From Limanda limanda (taxonomy: Eukaryota; Chordata; Actinopteri; Pleuronectiformes; Pleuronectidae), in assembly GCF_963576545.1 (NCBI RefSeq), contig NC_083642.1, positions 2,875,188 to 2,939,187 on the forward strand: a DNA stretch of 64,000 nucleotides. Direction: 5' to 3'. Positions 18,193 to 28,712 of this stretch are shown one piece after another. Under the pieces are notes generated by a model, which was not told the DNA's origin, ran no database searches, and was given only the letters and a program-made list of their open reading frames with translations. The translations under genes and the position numbers were made by a program. Each line of letters starts with the position of its first letter. Position 1 is the stretch's first letter.

Positions 18193-19439
18193 CTCATTGT
18201 TCTATTGTGTGGTGGATCCGCGTGTTGTCAACTTTAGGCCGACAGTTCGATCCCTATCGCCCCCTTTCTGCAAGTGTCTCTGGATACTGAGCCTGAACTC
18301 ATGTTATGAAATGAAGCGTAACCAACAAACTAGATAACAAACTTGTAACTACACAAAAAAACAAAAGTTACTATTGCAAATCCCACTCTGACATCTGAAG
18401 CCGTTCTTTCTCTTCACACATTTGGTTCCTTCCTCCCCTGGTTCAGGTTGTTTCTAATCCAAAGGTCAAAGCTTCTGATGACATCAAGGTAACAAAGCCT
18501 CAGTTAAAGCAATCAGGCCGAGATTCATTCAGTGATCCAGGATATGATCAAGGTCACAGTGTGTAAGAATCAATCCTGGTCAATCAAAGGGGAAATTAAC
18601 ATGATTACAATGAGCCTGATCAAAATGTTACGTTTCCCTCACTCTCTTCTTCATGCATGTTATTAATCCAACTTTTTAAAATGAGATGTTTTGTGCGTTA
18701 GAGACTGGGTTTGTTATGAATTCAGTTAATCAGCCGTCGGGTCACTTCACTGACGCTGCTCGTCATTAAAGTAAAGAGTTCTAATCTCTGAATTATCTTC
18801 TTATCTCTGGTTTTATCACCTTCTCTCAATAGTTGACCCCACGTAGCCGGATTGGGTTGATGACTAAACACAGTGGATGGTTTTGTGTTGTCACTTTAAA
18901 CTGTGTATGTTTATATATATTTCATCATATTATGTGTTCAGACACAAATTAAACTTCAGAGACAATAAAGTGTAAGTGAAGTTCAGAGAATTATATCTTC
19001 TCATTCTCAGAAACAGGAAACAAAAGCTCATTTAAAAGAGTAAAACATTTAAGCAGATGTATTCTGTGAACAAAATGTTATCGTTGGGAACAGAAAGTTA
19101 CGTCCAGATAAACATCAGTTCTCTGAGTCGACTAAAAAGCTCCTTAAATATCACATGTCAACAAGAGATACGAATCTTGAGGAGTTGGAAAACGTAAACT
19201 CTGTATCCAGGAATCAGATTCCAGACGTTTCAATCAGGAAACATCATCATGCAGCTTCGGCTAATATTCAAAGTCTAGGAAGCAGTTTCTCTTTGGCTGA
19301 TGACCAGTAACAGGCTTTTTCCCTGTTTCTGAAGAAGCTCTTTAGTGTAAGGTACTAAACGTGCTGTTCTGACAGATGTTTGCTTTGGCAGGAGTTCAGC
19401 ACGTCCTGCCAAACCACACTGAGACACACAAACACACAC

Positions 19440-19680
19440 TGAGACACACAACCACAGGTTTGTACTTCTATCGTAGGGAGGACACTCATCGAGGTAATGC
19501 AGTCCCTAGACCCTTGCCCTCACCTTAACTATCCAAACTAGATGCTGAACCCTAACCCAACCCTAACTTAAACCAAGTCCAAACCCTCAAACAGCCCATT
19601 GTAAAGTCAGGACTGGTCCTCACTTTCCAAAAATATCCTCCCTCTGTATATGTCTAAAATGGTCTTTACAAAGATATACA
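19440..19680 (+). repeat. old dispersed teleost repeat fragment
   Basis: Contains CCCTAACCCAACCCTAACTT and GTCAGGACTGGTCCTCACTT, wording seen in a repeat scattered through fish genomes. The CCCTAA units are part of this repeat, not telomeric arrays. Boundaries are approximate. Confidence 0.4.
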
Positions 19681-22196
19681 TTACACAGCGTGCAGACTCT
19701 CAGAGGGGACGTCTTCCTCTCAGTTTGTGGACGTGTGCACGTGTGTTAGCTTTAGACAAGCTGAGGACTCATGTGATTGTCCTTCTAAGCATTTCATATT
19801 ATTACTGAGCAGGAGACAGAGAAGAAACAATCAAAGCAACAAGCAAAGAAACAGCCGCTCTCTTAACTTCCACTTTCTTATTAGTTTGACAACTTGTGCG
19901 ATTTCCCTCAACGTGGACATAACGTCACTGCTGCTTGACGCATGTCTGACAACCAGCAGCATGTTGTTGCTCTCCCTGTCAGGATGAAAACATCTATGAA
20001 CATAGATGTGTTAATAGACGCTTTACTCCAGGTTGTGTGTCTCACGCTCGCTGCAGGATCCTCACCTGCGCTGTTACACCTGCGGAGCCTCATGTGTTCC
20101 AGCTGGGGAAGTTCCATTCTGTGCTACTCTCCTGTGAAGCCGGCAGCAGAGACGCACAAACCAGCCGCACAAACCAGCCGCACAAACCAGGATGAACAGG
20201 ACTGATGCTCTCCTGAGAGAAACTAGACCCTTAATGCCACAGGCTTCTCAACCCACCCCCACCCGGCCCTGCAAGTCGTCTCTTTTCCACGCACACGGAC
20301 ATATGATAGCAGCTCCCTGGGCTTGGCCTTTACTGTTTGCCAGGGCCGGAGTTCACCACACACACACACATACGGCGAGTGAGCAGCCGCACTCGCAGGG
20401 CGCAGCACGACAAGTGCAAAGGTCGCTGAGGAGCACTTTGTTGTTGCTCAGGGTTGCATGAGGAGGCCGTGGCCACATTTACACCAGCACTCACCAATCA
20501 CTCATCCTGCAGGCCGGCTGCACACTCCTCCACAAAGAGAGAGAGAGAGGGAGAGAGCATGAAACAATGAAATGATGATGAACAACTTTATTTATTCTCA
20601 CAGTCAAGTGCTGAATCGTCGCGGTGGTTTAAATTCTCCAGCTGGACGATTCACAGGATAAATCAAATCCAAAGTACCAGCCACTCGCGGGTCTTGACTT
20701 CGTGAAGTGTTTAAAATAAACAAGTGATGACACTTCTGCTCATCATGCTGCTGTAAATCAGAACTCAGATTCCAGAGTGAACACACCGTGAATCATCTAC
20801 TACAGAGTCAAACTATTAAATTACAAGTTAAGCTACTAATAAACTTGTATCTGAGCGATGATTCACCTCCGTAACTAAAACAGGAGGTTTCTGTGGTTTG
20901 TGAAATCCAGTCCAGTCTGTGAGTTCCTCGGTTTGGCCGCGTTCCAGACGGAAGAAGAGGAATCTCCTCTCGTAACCTTTCCTCTTTTCCTCGGCTGTAA
21001 CACCGACGGACTCACCATGTTTAAAAAAAGACTCAAGCAGCAGACCTGTTGCATAACAACAGAAGCAAATATAACAGAACCTCTGTGTGTTATAGTCCAG
21101 CAACATGAAATCTGAAAGGTTTGAAATAACTTTACACACGAGACCTTTTGTTACAAATGGATGATAACAGAAGGACTCTACACATTTAAACACGGGGGGT
21201 GCATGGTCTCTCTGGGATGACTCTCCATGTTCACCCAGTGTCAGCGGGTTTGTGTCTATAAATCATCTGCAGCCTGCTCACACTCGAGCAGTAGATTGAA
21301 GGAAGGATGAAAACAAATTTCATAAGCTTGTGTGTCCTTCAGGTAGAATCAGTATTTCACATATCAGACAAGAAAAAGCATTGTTGAAAGTAGAAAGCTT
21401 CTCTTCCTGTCACGGTTCAGATCAGAAACATCTGAGGCCCCGGCTATGAAAGGGGGGGATGGGGGGGGACTGTTCTAACAAATATCAAATTCCTTTACAT
21501 CCGCCGAGTTATCAAACCTACCGGTCATTCAGAAAAACATAGACCACCTTTATCTCATGAATTATTGAAGCGTTGCACACGTGTTACTGCTTCGACACAA
21601 TTCTTTTAATCATTTCCGTGAAAAAATCCCCAAAGTGGCTGAAATCGGCTCCAGATGTTCACCGGCTGAAGCAAAACCAGGAACAAATCTGGGCGGAGGG
21701 TCTTTCAGGAGGAGGCCTCTGCACCGAGCTTCAGAGAACAGCAGCAGAGGAACCGGCCCGACTCAGGTTATACATTCACTTGTCTTTGAACAGTGCTGCA
21801 GCAGGATCAGGTCAAACACTGGAGTCTCCCGGGTTCAGCCGACCAGTCGCAGTGTGAGGCTGCACAGGGCGGAGGTAAGAATTGATTTTTACTCACAAAC
21901 TGGCTTTCAAAGCGTCTGTGGACAATGTGGTTTAGTTGAATGTGCAGATGGTTCATCAGAGCAGAGTTTTCTTTCTACAAACGGGTCGGAGGCGGAGTGT
22001 TGCTTCACACTCTGCATCTGCATCAAGCTGCTGCTGAAGACGCAGCCTCACAAACCACAAGCTTTCACCCCCTGTGTTTACTTTGTCTTGACTTGTGTCC
22101 TCACACCAAATCCTCCCCTGCAGCTCAGATGCAACATATGTTTTTTTTCCTGTGAGCTGAGGTTTCATAACGGCTGCTGCTCTCTATTCCATTTTC

Positions 22197-22640
22197 ATGA
22201 TTAGATTAGATTTCTTTATTTATCCACACAACGGGGAAATTCACTTGTTACAGCAAAAAAGAGAAAAACAGAATTTAAATAACAGTGCCGAAGCAACAAT
22301 AAAAAAGAAAGATCAAAATATATACACTACTAAACTACACATAATGAGAGTAAAAATATACAGAAAACAAAAACAACCTGCAAAACAGACACTGTGCAAA
22401 AGCAGGTACTGGGGAGAAAGTGGAGTGATGTAAGTGTTATTGTATTGAAAACAAAAGTATTATGAGTAATATTGCAACAGTAGTGACCATGATACAGAAA
22501 AAATAATTAAAAGTAAGTGACCATAATATAAATAATACTACAAGATAGTATAAAGGAAAATATAGGAAAATATAAATATTGCAATGATGATTAATCAGGC
22601 AGAAAATCCCCCACAGGGTTTGTCTCATAAAACATTTCAG
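22197..22640 (-). repeat. LINE-like fragment
   Basis: TTTCTTTATTTATCCACACA followed by ACGGGGAAATTCACTTGTTA is typical of the end of a teleost LINE. It continues into A-rich sequence. There is no open coding frame. Confidence 0.4.
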
Positions 22641-22908
22641 TCTCCAGATGATTCTGCTAACATGAGTATTTGCAGATATTACTTATAATAATAAGTGTCA
22701 TTAGCACAAGGACTTTGACTGGAGATTACTTAACTGTGACGTTGAGACTCTGTTCAAAGAGCAACAAGTAGTTGACCAGTCACATTTAGAGAAAACAAAG
22801 CCTCATGTCTTCTGTGATCTGGAGACAAAGGACAGATTCCAGAGCTCAGCCCCCTCCCCCCCCAGGGAGCTTCCTCTTCACATCTTGGTGTTAATCCTGC
22901 CCCTGGAC

Positions 22909-23510
22909 ACAACTTTCAACCACTATTGGTCACTTTGTGCCCCATGACCTTGAGGTCACCAGGCCGATAAAAGCCCAGCTCCCCCTCTCTTCCTTCTCTT
23001 TTCCACTTACTTCTCCGGGGGAAGACGTGGTTGTCTCTCTCTCTCTCTCTCTCTCTACTCACACTGGAGGAGACCTGAGTGTCTCTCGTGCCCCCCCGAC
23101 CAGGGAGACCTTTTCTTCTCTTCTGACCTCTGAGCAGACCTGCCTGGAGCAGACTGCTTTTCATGAACTGGTAACACAACTCGGCTACTTACACTGGTTC
23201 ATGCACTGGACTGTTTCATTCTATTCATGCAGTGTCTTTTAAGGATGATTTGTGTTGTGATATTTTGGAATTAAGTTTGAAATCTAATGTTAGTTCTTCT
23301 TTTAATACTTTCTCTGACCTCTGACACAAACATCTCCCCAAACTTAACACATACATGTTATACTCACATGCACATGTTTATATTAAGTACACTTAGTTAG
23401 TTTGTGTGTTTTTAATTTTAATATGTTTATAACAAATGTTTTTCTTTAACACAAATGTTGTCTTCATGAATGTTGCATAAGTGTGAATTTTGCCAACCTC
23501 TACACTGTCA
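22909..23510 (+). mobile_element. LTR-like repeat copy A, upstream of the UGT gene
   Basis: Homologous to 46030-46945. Matching landmarks in the same order are CCCATGRCCT, a palindromic TGAC..GTCA motif, a TATA-like box, ACTG before GTAACA, AAATGTTTTTCTTT and a terminal CCAACCTCTACACTGTCA. TATA box, poly-A-like segment and a CA end fit an LTR on the plus strand. No TG start or internal coding region was found, so the class is uncertain. Confidence 0.5.
22945..22973 (+). promoter_or_regulatory. candidate UGT promoter: nuclear-receptor-type palindrome plus TATA-like box
   Basis: TGACCT-TG-AGGTCA (22945-22958) is a perfect everted pair of AGGTCA half-sites and also contains TGACCTTGA, the monomer site used by ERR/SF-1-type receptors. 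GATAAAAG (22966-22973) stands 7 bp downstream as a TATA-like box. About 950 bp downstream is an acceptor directly before the UGT start codon, so a non-coding first exon from here is plausible, with a possible donor at about 23171. Function is inferred. Confidence 0.4.
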
Positions 23511-23514
23511 ATAA

Positions 23515-23547
<33 letters not shown>

Positions 23548-23920
23548 TATATGTTTTTTTTAATGGGAATTAAAGACAAAGTTGGCTACTTTTCCATTAT
23601 ATCACTCGAAACTTGCTCATATTAAATAATATTTTCGGTGACACAGATATGTCTAAGTTTAATAACCTACAATATATTTTTAGATTTTATATATATTCTG
23701 TATCAGAATGGATTGTGGGTATTTAACATGGCGTCTCTGTTCTTAATCAGAAGATTGAGCTGTGACTTGTCAGTGGGAATTAAATCCTGTAACAGGAGCT
23801 GTAGTTGTGTTGATTTTCTCTCGCTCATTAAATCATAATGGAGATAATGTGCAGATTCTTTCTGTTGCATGTATGAGCTGCAGATGTTTCCTGATCGGGT
23901 TCTGTCTTTCTTCTGCAGTG

Positions 23921-25531
23921 ATGGAGTCACATCGAGCTCTGGCGTTCTTCTTACTGTTTTCGGCGACTCTGGCCTCCTGCTGTGATGGCGGCAAAGTGCT
24001 GGTGTACCCCGTGGACGGGAGCCACTGGCTGAACATGAAAATCCTGGTGGAGGCGCTGCATTCTCAGGGCCATCAAATCACTGTGCTGCGCTCCACCACC
24101 AGCTGGTACGTCGCCGAGCTCTCCCCCCACTACAGCTCCATCACCGTCCACCAGGAGCAGGCCCAGAACCTGGAGAGCCAGTCCTTCATGACCTCCTTCC
24201 TGAAGAGGTCGCTCGACATCCGCCGGCAGCAGGGCTCTCCGTGGGCGTTCGTGGAGTTTTACAGGAACCTTTTCGAAATGATCGGGGAGAACCAGCACAC
24301 TGTGGCCAATCTGGTCGTCAGCATCTTCGAGAATAAGACGCTGATGCAGGAACTGAAGGAAACTGGTTACGACCTCTGTCTGACGGACCCGGCGTTTCCC
24401 GCCGGCGTGCTGGTGGCACATCACCTCCAGCTTCCCCTGGTTTTGAACGTGCGCTGGCTTTTCAATGGCGAGGCTCACTTTGCCGTCGCTCCTTCTCCTT
24501 TGTCCTACGTCCCCCAGTTGTTTACTCACAGCTCAGACTCGATGGACCTTTTTCAAAGAACCCAGAATATAATCTATCACAGCATACTGGTGTACATGTA
24601 CCACTACGTCTCGAATCCACCTTACCAGGCCGTGTGCGATAAATATTTCGGAAAAGACGTCAACGTCATGTCTCTCATCCAGGGAGCAGATATGTGGCTC
24701 ATGCGAGTGGACTTCACGTTCGAGTTCCCCCGGCCCACCATGCCCAACGTGGTCTACATCGGCGGCTTCCAGGGAAAAGCTCCCAAGCCTCTTCCCACGG
24801 ATTTGGAAGAATTCGTGCAGAGCTCGGGTGAACACGGGGTGGTGGTCATGACCCTGGGGACCCTGCTGAACGACCTCGGCCCCGAGATATCGGAGATCAT
24901 CGCCTCAGCGTTCGCCAACCTCCCGCAGAAAGTGGTGTGGAGACACACCGGGAAGAGGCCGGTGACCCTGGGGAACAACACCATGCTGGTGCAGTGGCTG
25001 CCTCAAAACGACATATTAGGTCACGCTAAGACCAAAGTGTTCGTCACGCACGGCGGCACCAACGGTATCTACGAGGCCATCTACCAAGGCGTCCCCATCC
25101 TGGGCATCCCCCTCATCTTCGACCAGTACGACAACATGGTGCGTCTGAGGGCACGGGGGGTCGCTGAGATCGTTGAGGTGACGACGATGGATGTGGAGTC
25201 TCTGACGAGTACCCTGAGGAACATCCTGGACCCGGAGCAGCCGTACAAACAGAACATGGTCAAACTGTCCCAGCTCCACCGCGACAAACCGATGAAGCCC
25301 TTAGACAGCGCCGTCTTCTGGATGGAGTTCGTCATGAGGCACGGGGGGGCCGCTCACCTGCGCACAGAGTCTTACAAGCTGCCTTGGTATTCCTACTATT
25401 GTGTAGATGTGATGGCAGTGTTGGCGGCGTTCGTCCTGATGGTCACTGCATCGGTCTGGGTTTCCTGTAGATGTCTCATCAGACGCTTCATATGGACCAA
25501 GACGTCCTCATCCAAGTCCAAGAGGGAATAG
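23921..25531 (+). CDS. UDP-glucuronosyltransferase, UGT5-type, single coding exon
   Basis: ER membrane enzyme that transfers a sugar from a UDP-sugar to small lipophilic compounds. 536 aa. Signal peptide at 1-21; catalytic His35 in DGSHW; the partner Asp in CLTDP; UGT signature from WLPQNDILGH (about 358) through HGGTNGIYEA and FDQYDN to about 401. A C-terminal transmembrane helix is followed by a short basic tail ending KSKRE, a KxKxx-type ER-retrieval signal. I chose Met at 23921, not the longer open frame from 23762, because TTCTTCTGCAG lies two bases before the ATG and the signal peptide begins there. An uninterrupted coding region of this size is typical of fish UGT5 genes. It is intact. 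The exact subfamily member cannot be told from sequence alone. Confidence 0.92.
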   Translation: MESHRALAFFLLFSATLASCCDGGKVLVYPVDGSHWLNMKILVEALHSQGHQITVLRSTTSWYVAELSPHYSSITVHQEQAQNLESQSFMTSFLKRSLDIRRQQGSPWAFVEFYRNLFEMIGENQHTVANLVVSIFENKTLMQELKETGYDLCLTDPAFPAGVLVAHHLQLPLVLNVRWLFNGEAHFAVAPSPLSYVPQLFTHSSDSMDLFQRTQNIIYHSILVYMYHYVSNPPYQAVCDKYFGKDVNVMSLIQGADMWLMRVDFTFEFPRPTMPNVVYIGGFQGKAPKPLPTDLEEFVQSSGEHGVVVMTLGTLLNDLGPEISEIIASAFANLPQKVVWRHTGKRPVTLGNNTMLVQWLPQNDILGHAKTKVFVTHGGTNGIYEAIYQGVPILGIPLIFDQYDNMVRLRARGVAEIVEVTTMDVESLTSTLRNILDPEQPYKQNMVKLSQLHRDKPMKPLDSAVFWMEFVMRHGGAAHLRTESYKLPWYSYYCVDVMAVLAAFVLMVTASVWVSCRCLIRRFIWTKTSSSKSKRE

Positions 25532-27661
25532 AGGAGGGGTTTGTTTTGTGAGGTCACCTTGACCCTTAGACCTATAACCACCAAAATCGAATGAGTTCAA
25601 CCGTGAATCCAAGAATAATTCCTTCTCGTTCATGGGAATGGGACGAATGGGACGAATGGGACGAATGGGACAAATGGGAAGAATGGGACGGACAACCTGA
25701 AAACATATACCTCCGGCCTCTGGCTATTGCCGGCGTGGAGGCTTGATAGTTTGTGGTGCCAGACGGGAGAATGTCGTTCACCTGTGATGGTTCAGACTTT
25801 GGTTTTAGATTGTCGTTTCTGTAGAAGTTGCTTAGTCATCCGTTTGCTTGATTTATTATTTAATTTGAATTTAATTATGTCTATCAATTGCAAATGTCCT
25901 GAGTTTTGTCTTGTGATAGTGAGTTTTGTTGTCCTGTCCGGTGCCCAACTACCATTTCTGCTGATAAAATGAGCCGTCACCGAGGAGAGAAGAAACCAAC
26001 ACGGTGCAGTTTATTGGTTTCCTCTGTGGTTTATATCTGAGCAGTCACACTAACTGTAGTTATGAGTTCACCCAGTTCTCTGAGCCAGTATCTTCAGGTT
26101 TTTCTCTCTCAAAATAAAGCTGCTTTAACCCTCAGAGCTGTTTGCATGATTTCTCTGATGCTTGTGTGTCTTTGCTCAATCAGAATATCGTTATCTTGCA
26201 CAATTTGTCTCCGGCCTGACTTCAAACTCCTTCCTTCAGCTGCCAGACCGACCACAGCTACTATGATTTCAACAGAACAAGAGATATTACTCATTCTGTC
26301 TCCTGAGCACAGGTTTGGACAAATTCCTCTGCTGCAGATTGGCTGGTGTATGAGAACTGGTGCATGTAGGAATGTGCCTGTGCAGTCAAACATTACACGA
26401 GCAGAAGACGTCTCCTTTGTTCCACCTCCTCGTTACTTACACTCACATAAACAGAAACAAATGAACCTTCTTTCTTCTGAGTGTCTTATCTCAACACTCG
26501 GCCTTTTGACATTCACTTCATTATATTTGATTCTAAGGAGGCAGACGACAGAATCCTTCCTCTGATCTACGTGTTAGAAACTGGGTCAGAGTTACACGAC
26601 CCACGAATGACTCTCTTTGATAATGGTGAAAATGTAAAAAAGAAAACACACATCCCACCTCGCAGGGTTAAAGAAAGTGATGAAAAGTTCCTTGTTCTGC
26701 CTCCTCATCCAGATCCTCAACAGGATGAATCATCTCCTCGTTAATGGCTCATCCTTCTGCCAAGTTTTATGGAAATCACTTCTGTAGATTTTGCAACAAA
26801 CAGCGGAGGGTGAAAACGTAACGCCCTTGTCCGAGGACACAAATCTTGACTAATTGCTTAAGTTTGTTTGAGGCTCCTCGTGTCGGGACAGTTTCATCAT
26901 ATAAAAACTACAGGTGCAGAATTCATGTCATGTTAGAGCAGAAATTCGAGTGATGAAGATGCTTCCACACGTGTATTTTGGAAGGTAAGAGTCGCCCTCT
27001 GGTGGCAGAGGCCAGCTAGGTGGTTTTCCTTCACCAACTCTAAATGAACTGAAAGAGGAACAGGGTCAAACCTTTGCATGCGATGTGTAATGTGTCGCCC
27101 ACACACGATTATATGTAGTACATGTGGTCGAGTTGAATGAGGAAACACAAATAGAAAAAAACCCAAACACCCCCACAGAGAAACTAAGAGAAATGATCTC
27201 AGAGTTTCTGTTTCCACCTTTCACCTAGTCGACTTTCGAGAAATCATCAGTGGGGTTTTTGAAAGGTGTCAAATCCACCAGGAGAATGTTTTTTATTTCC
27301 TCGAACCAGACTTAATCTAAATTATGACCATTTCACACGCTAAAACAAATCATTAAATTTGGAAATGGAAATGTTTGATGGACCAAATTTGAGTGTAAAT
27401 ACTGACACTTGAATCTGCAGTTGTCCTTTTAGAATCTAAACAAATCAAATGCGTCCTGACCTAAATACAGTGCACGGCTTTGATGTTCAAGCAAAAATAG
27501 TTTTTTTTTATGTGAAACTCATCTACAATCTACATCCTGTACAAACACATTCAGTCAACTTCCCCTTTTTTAAAACTAGAGCACATCTGCAACCGCAACA
27601 CGTGCTGCCAACTCTCCGCAAACCTCCACAAGAATAAAACAGATACAGTCAGAACTGAAAT
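25532..27661. other. intergenic region between the UGT gene and the receptor array
   Basis: Begins as the UGT 3' flank, with an AATAAA at about 26111. It contains the nonamer repeat at 25632-25692. Open frames at 26062-26565 and on its opposite strand show no recognisable domain. I see no gene. Confidence 0.5.
25632..25692 (+). repeat. nonamer tandem repeat (GAATGGGAC)n
   Basis: About seven imperfect copies of a 9-bp unit about 100 bp after the UGT stop codon. Confidence 0.85.
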
Positions 27662-27667
27662 TTTATT
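27662..27667 (-). terminator. polyadenylation signal of receptor copy 1
   Basis: AATAAA on the minus strand 98 nt after the stop codon of copy 1. The other array copies have no such hexamer at the matching place. Confidence 0.5.
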
Positions 27668-27764
27668 TTTTAACAGCAATGTCAAACACAGATTAAAAAG
27701 GGAATATGTTACAGTGGGTAGCTCAGTCCAGTAAAATACAGATGATGCACTTGTTGATCTTCAT

Positions 27765-28712
27765 TCACACCGTAGAAACCGTGGTGATGAACGGGCGCAT
27801 GATGAGTTGACGAGCAGATGTCAAAGCTGAGCCGGAGTCTTTACGTGCGTTGAGGTAAACCAGAGGGTTGAGGGCGCTGTTCAGACACACCAGCCCACGA
27901 CCGATCTGATGGGCGACGTAAACTCCGTTGGACCACCATTGACATTTCCCGTGTTTGTTCAGAACTCTTGACCAGAGATTTAGGTTCTTGAACAGGTGAT
28001 AGGGGATGTAACACACAGAGAAGAGAAGGATCAAAATGAACATCAACCTCAGGCTCCTTTGCTTCAGATCCTTGTCGACGTTGTTTTTGGAGCAAAGTGT
28101 GATAATCATATGTCCGTAGCAGCCCAGCGTGATGAGGAGTGGGATACAAAACCCAGTCAGGGTCCTCCCCAGGCTGTAGTTCAGGTAATCCTCCACAGAT
28201 GCACGATGTGTGGTCTCGTAGCATTTCTCAGTTTGGTTTCCAGACGTCTTGATGTAGAACATGTCTGGAAGACTCTGGGCAGCCACCAGCAGCCACACGA
28301 GGACTGAGATGCTCACAGAATGAGTGACAGTGATTCTTCCTAACACTTTCATGGGGTGAACAATAGCCAGGTACCTGTACACGCTGATGCACGTAAGGAA
28401 TCCGATGCTGCCGTAGAGGTTCAGGTTGAAGCAGAATCTCGTTATCTTGCAGAACGTAGCTCCGAAGATCCAATCACTGTCCCTGAAGTAGTAATCCACC
28501 AGAAAAGGCAGCGTGAGCAGATACAAAATATCTGCAAGTCCCAGGTTGAGAACAAACACGTTGACGCTTCCCAGTTTCTTCCAGTTCTGCCACAAAGACT
28601 TCAACCCCCATGCGTTAGCAACCAGGCCGACGATGAAGACCAAGATTAAAACAGGAGGCAGGAATCTGCGGGTGAAATCAAAGCTGTCAAGAATACAAAA
28701 TGTATTATTCAT
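27765..28712 (-). CDS. P2Y1-like nucleotide receptor, array copy 1
   Basis: Rhodopsin-class GPCR, 315 aa, one exon, seven hydrophobic segments. The closest family I can recall is P2Y1. Shared residues are the TM3-ECL2 disulfide (Cys88-Cys164), Arg92, the TM6 motif H239-x-x-K242, and TM7 Q269/R272, which in P2Y1 line the nucleotide pocket. DRY is YRY (112-114) and NPxxY is NPLVY (282-286). Sequons are at N2, N159 and N178. It keeps Cys6 in the N-terminus and Cys257 in ECL3, the pair that forms the second P2Y disulfide. It ends STV, a class-I PDZ-ligand form. The Met is the one before NNT; an upstream in-frame stop rules out a longer start. Ligand is unproven, and P2Y11-like is the alternative name. 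Confidence 0.9.
   Translation of the reverse strand: MNNTFCILDSFDFTRRFLPPVLILVFIVGLVANAWGLKSLWQNWKKLGSVNVFVLNLGLADILYLLTLPFLVDYYFRDSDWIFGATFCKITRFCFNLNLYGSIGFLTCISVYRYLAIVHPMKVLGRITVTHSVSISVLVWLLVAAQSLPDMFYIKTSGNQTEKCYETTHRASVEDYLNYSLGRTLTGFCIPLLITLGCYGHMIITLCSKNNVDKDLKQRSLRLMFILILLFSVCYIPYHLFKNLNLWSRVLNKHGKCQWWSNGVYVAHQIGRGLVCLNSALNPLVYLNARKDSGSALTSARQLIMRPFITTVSTV

Larger units (their letters stand above)
17560..22908. other. gene-poor intergenic region between pfkfb1 and the UGT gene
   Basis: This is the pfkfb1 5' flank followed by ~5 kb of non-coding DNA. It contains the small repeats listed at 18125-18192, 19440-19680 and 22197-22640. An open frame at 21581-22204 has no domain, no sensible composition and no splice partner, so I do not call it a gene. 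Confidence 0.55.

Noticed and set aside
19540..19570. CCCTAA-like units resembling telomere repeats
   Set aside because: Only a few imperfect units inside a dispersed fish repeat.
21581..22204. 207-codon frame upstream of the UGT gene
   Set aside because: Random-looking composition, no domain, and it runs into a LINE-like repeat.
23762..23920. 53-codon N-terminal extension of the UGT frame
   Set aside because: It precedes a splice acceptor and a proper signal peptide starting at 23921.
26062..26565. 167-codon frame downstream of the UGT gene
   Set aside because: No recognisable domain, in repeat-like AT-rich sequence, and a frame of similar quality lies on the opposite strand.
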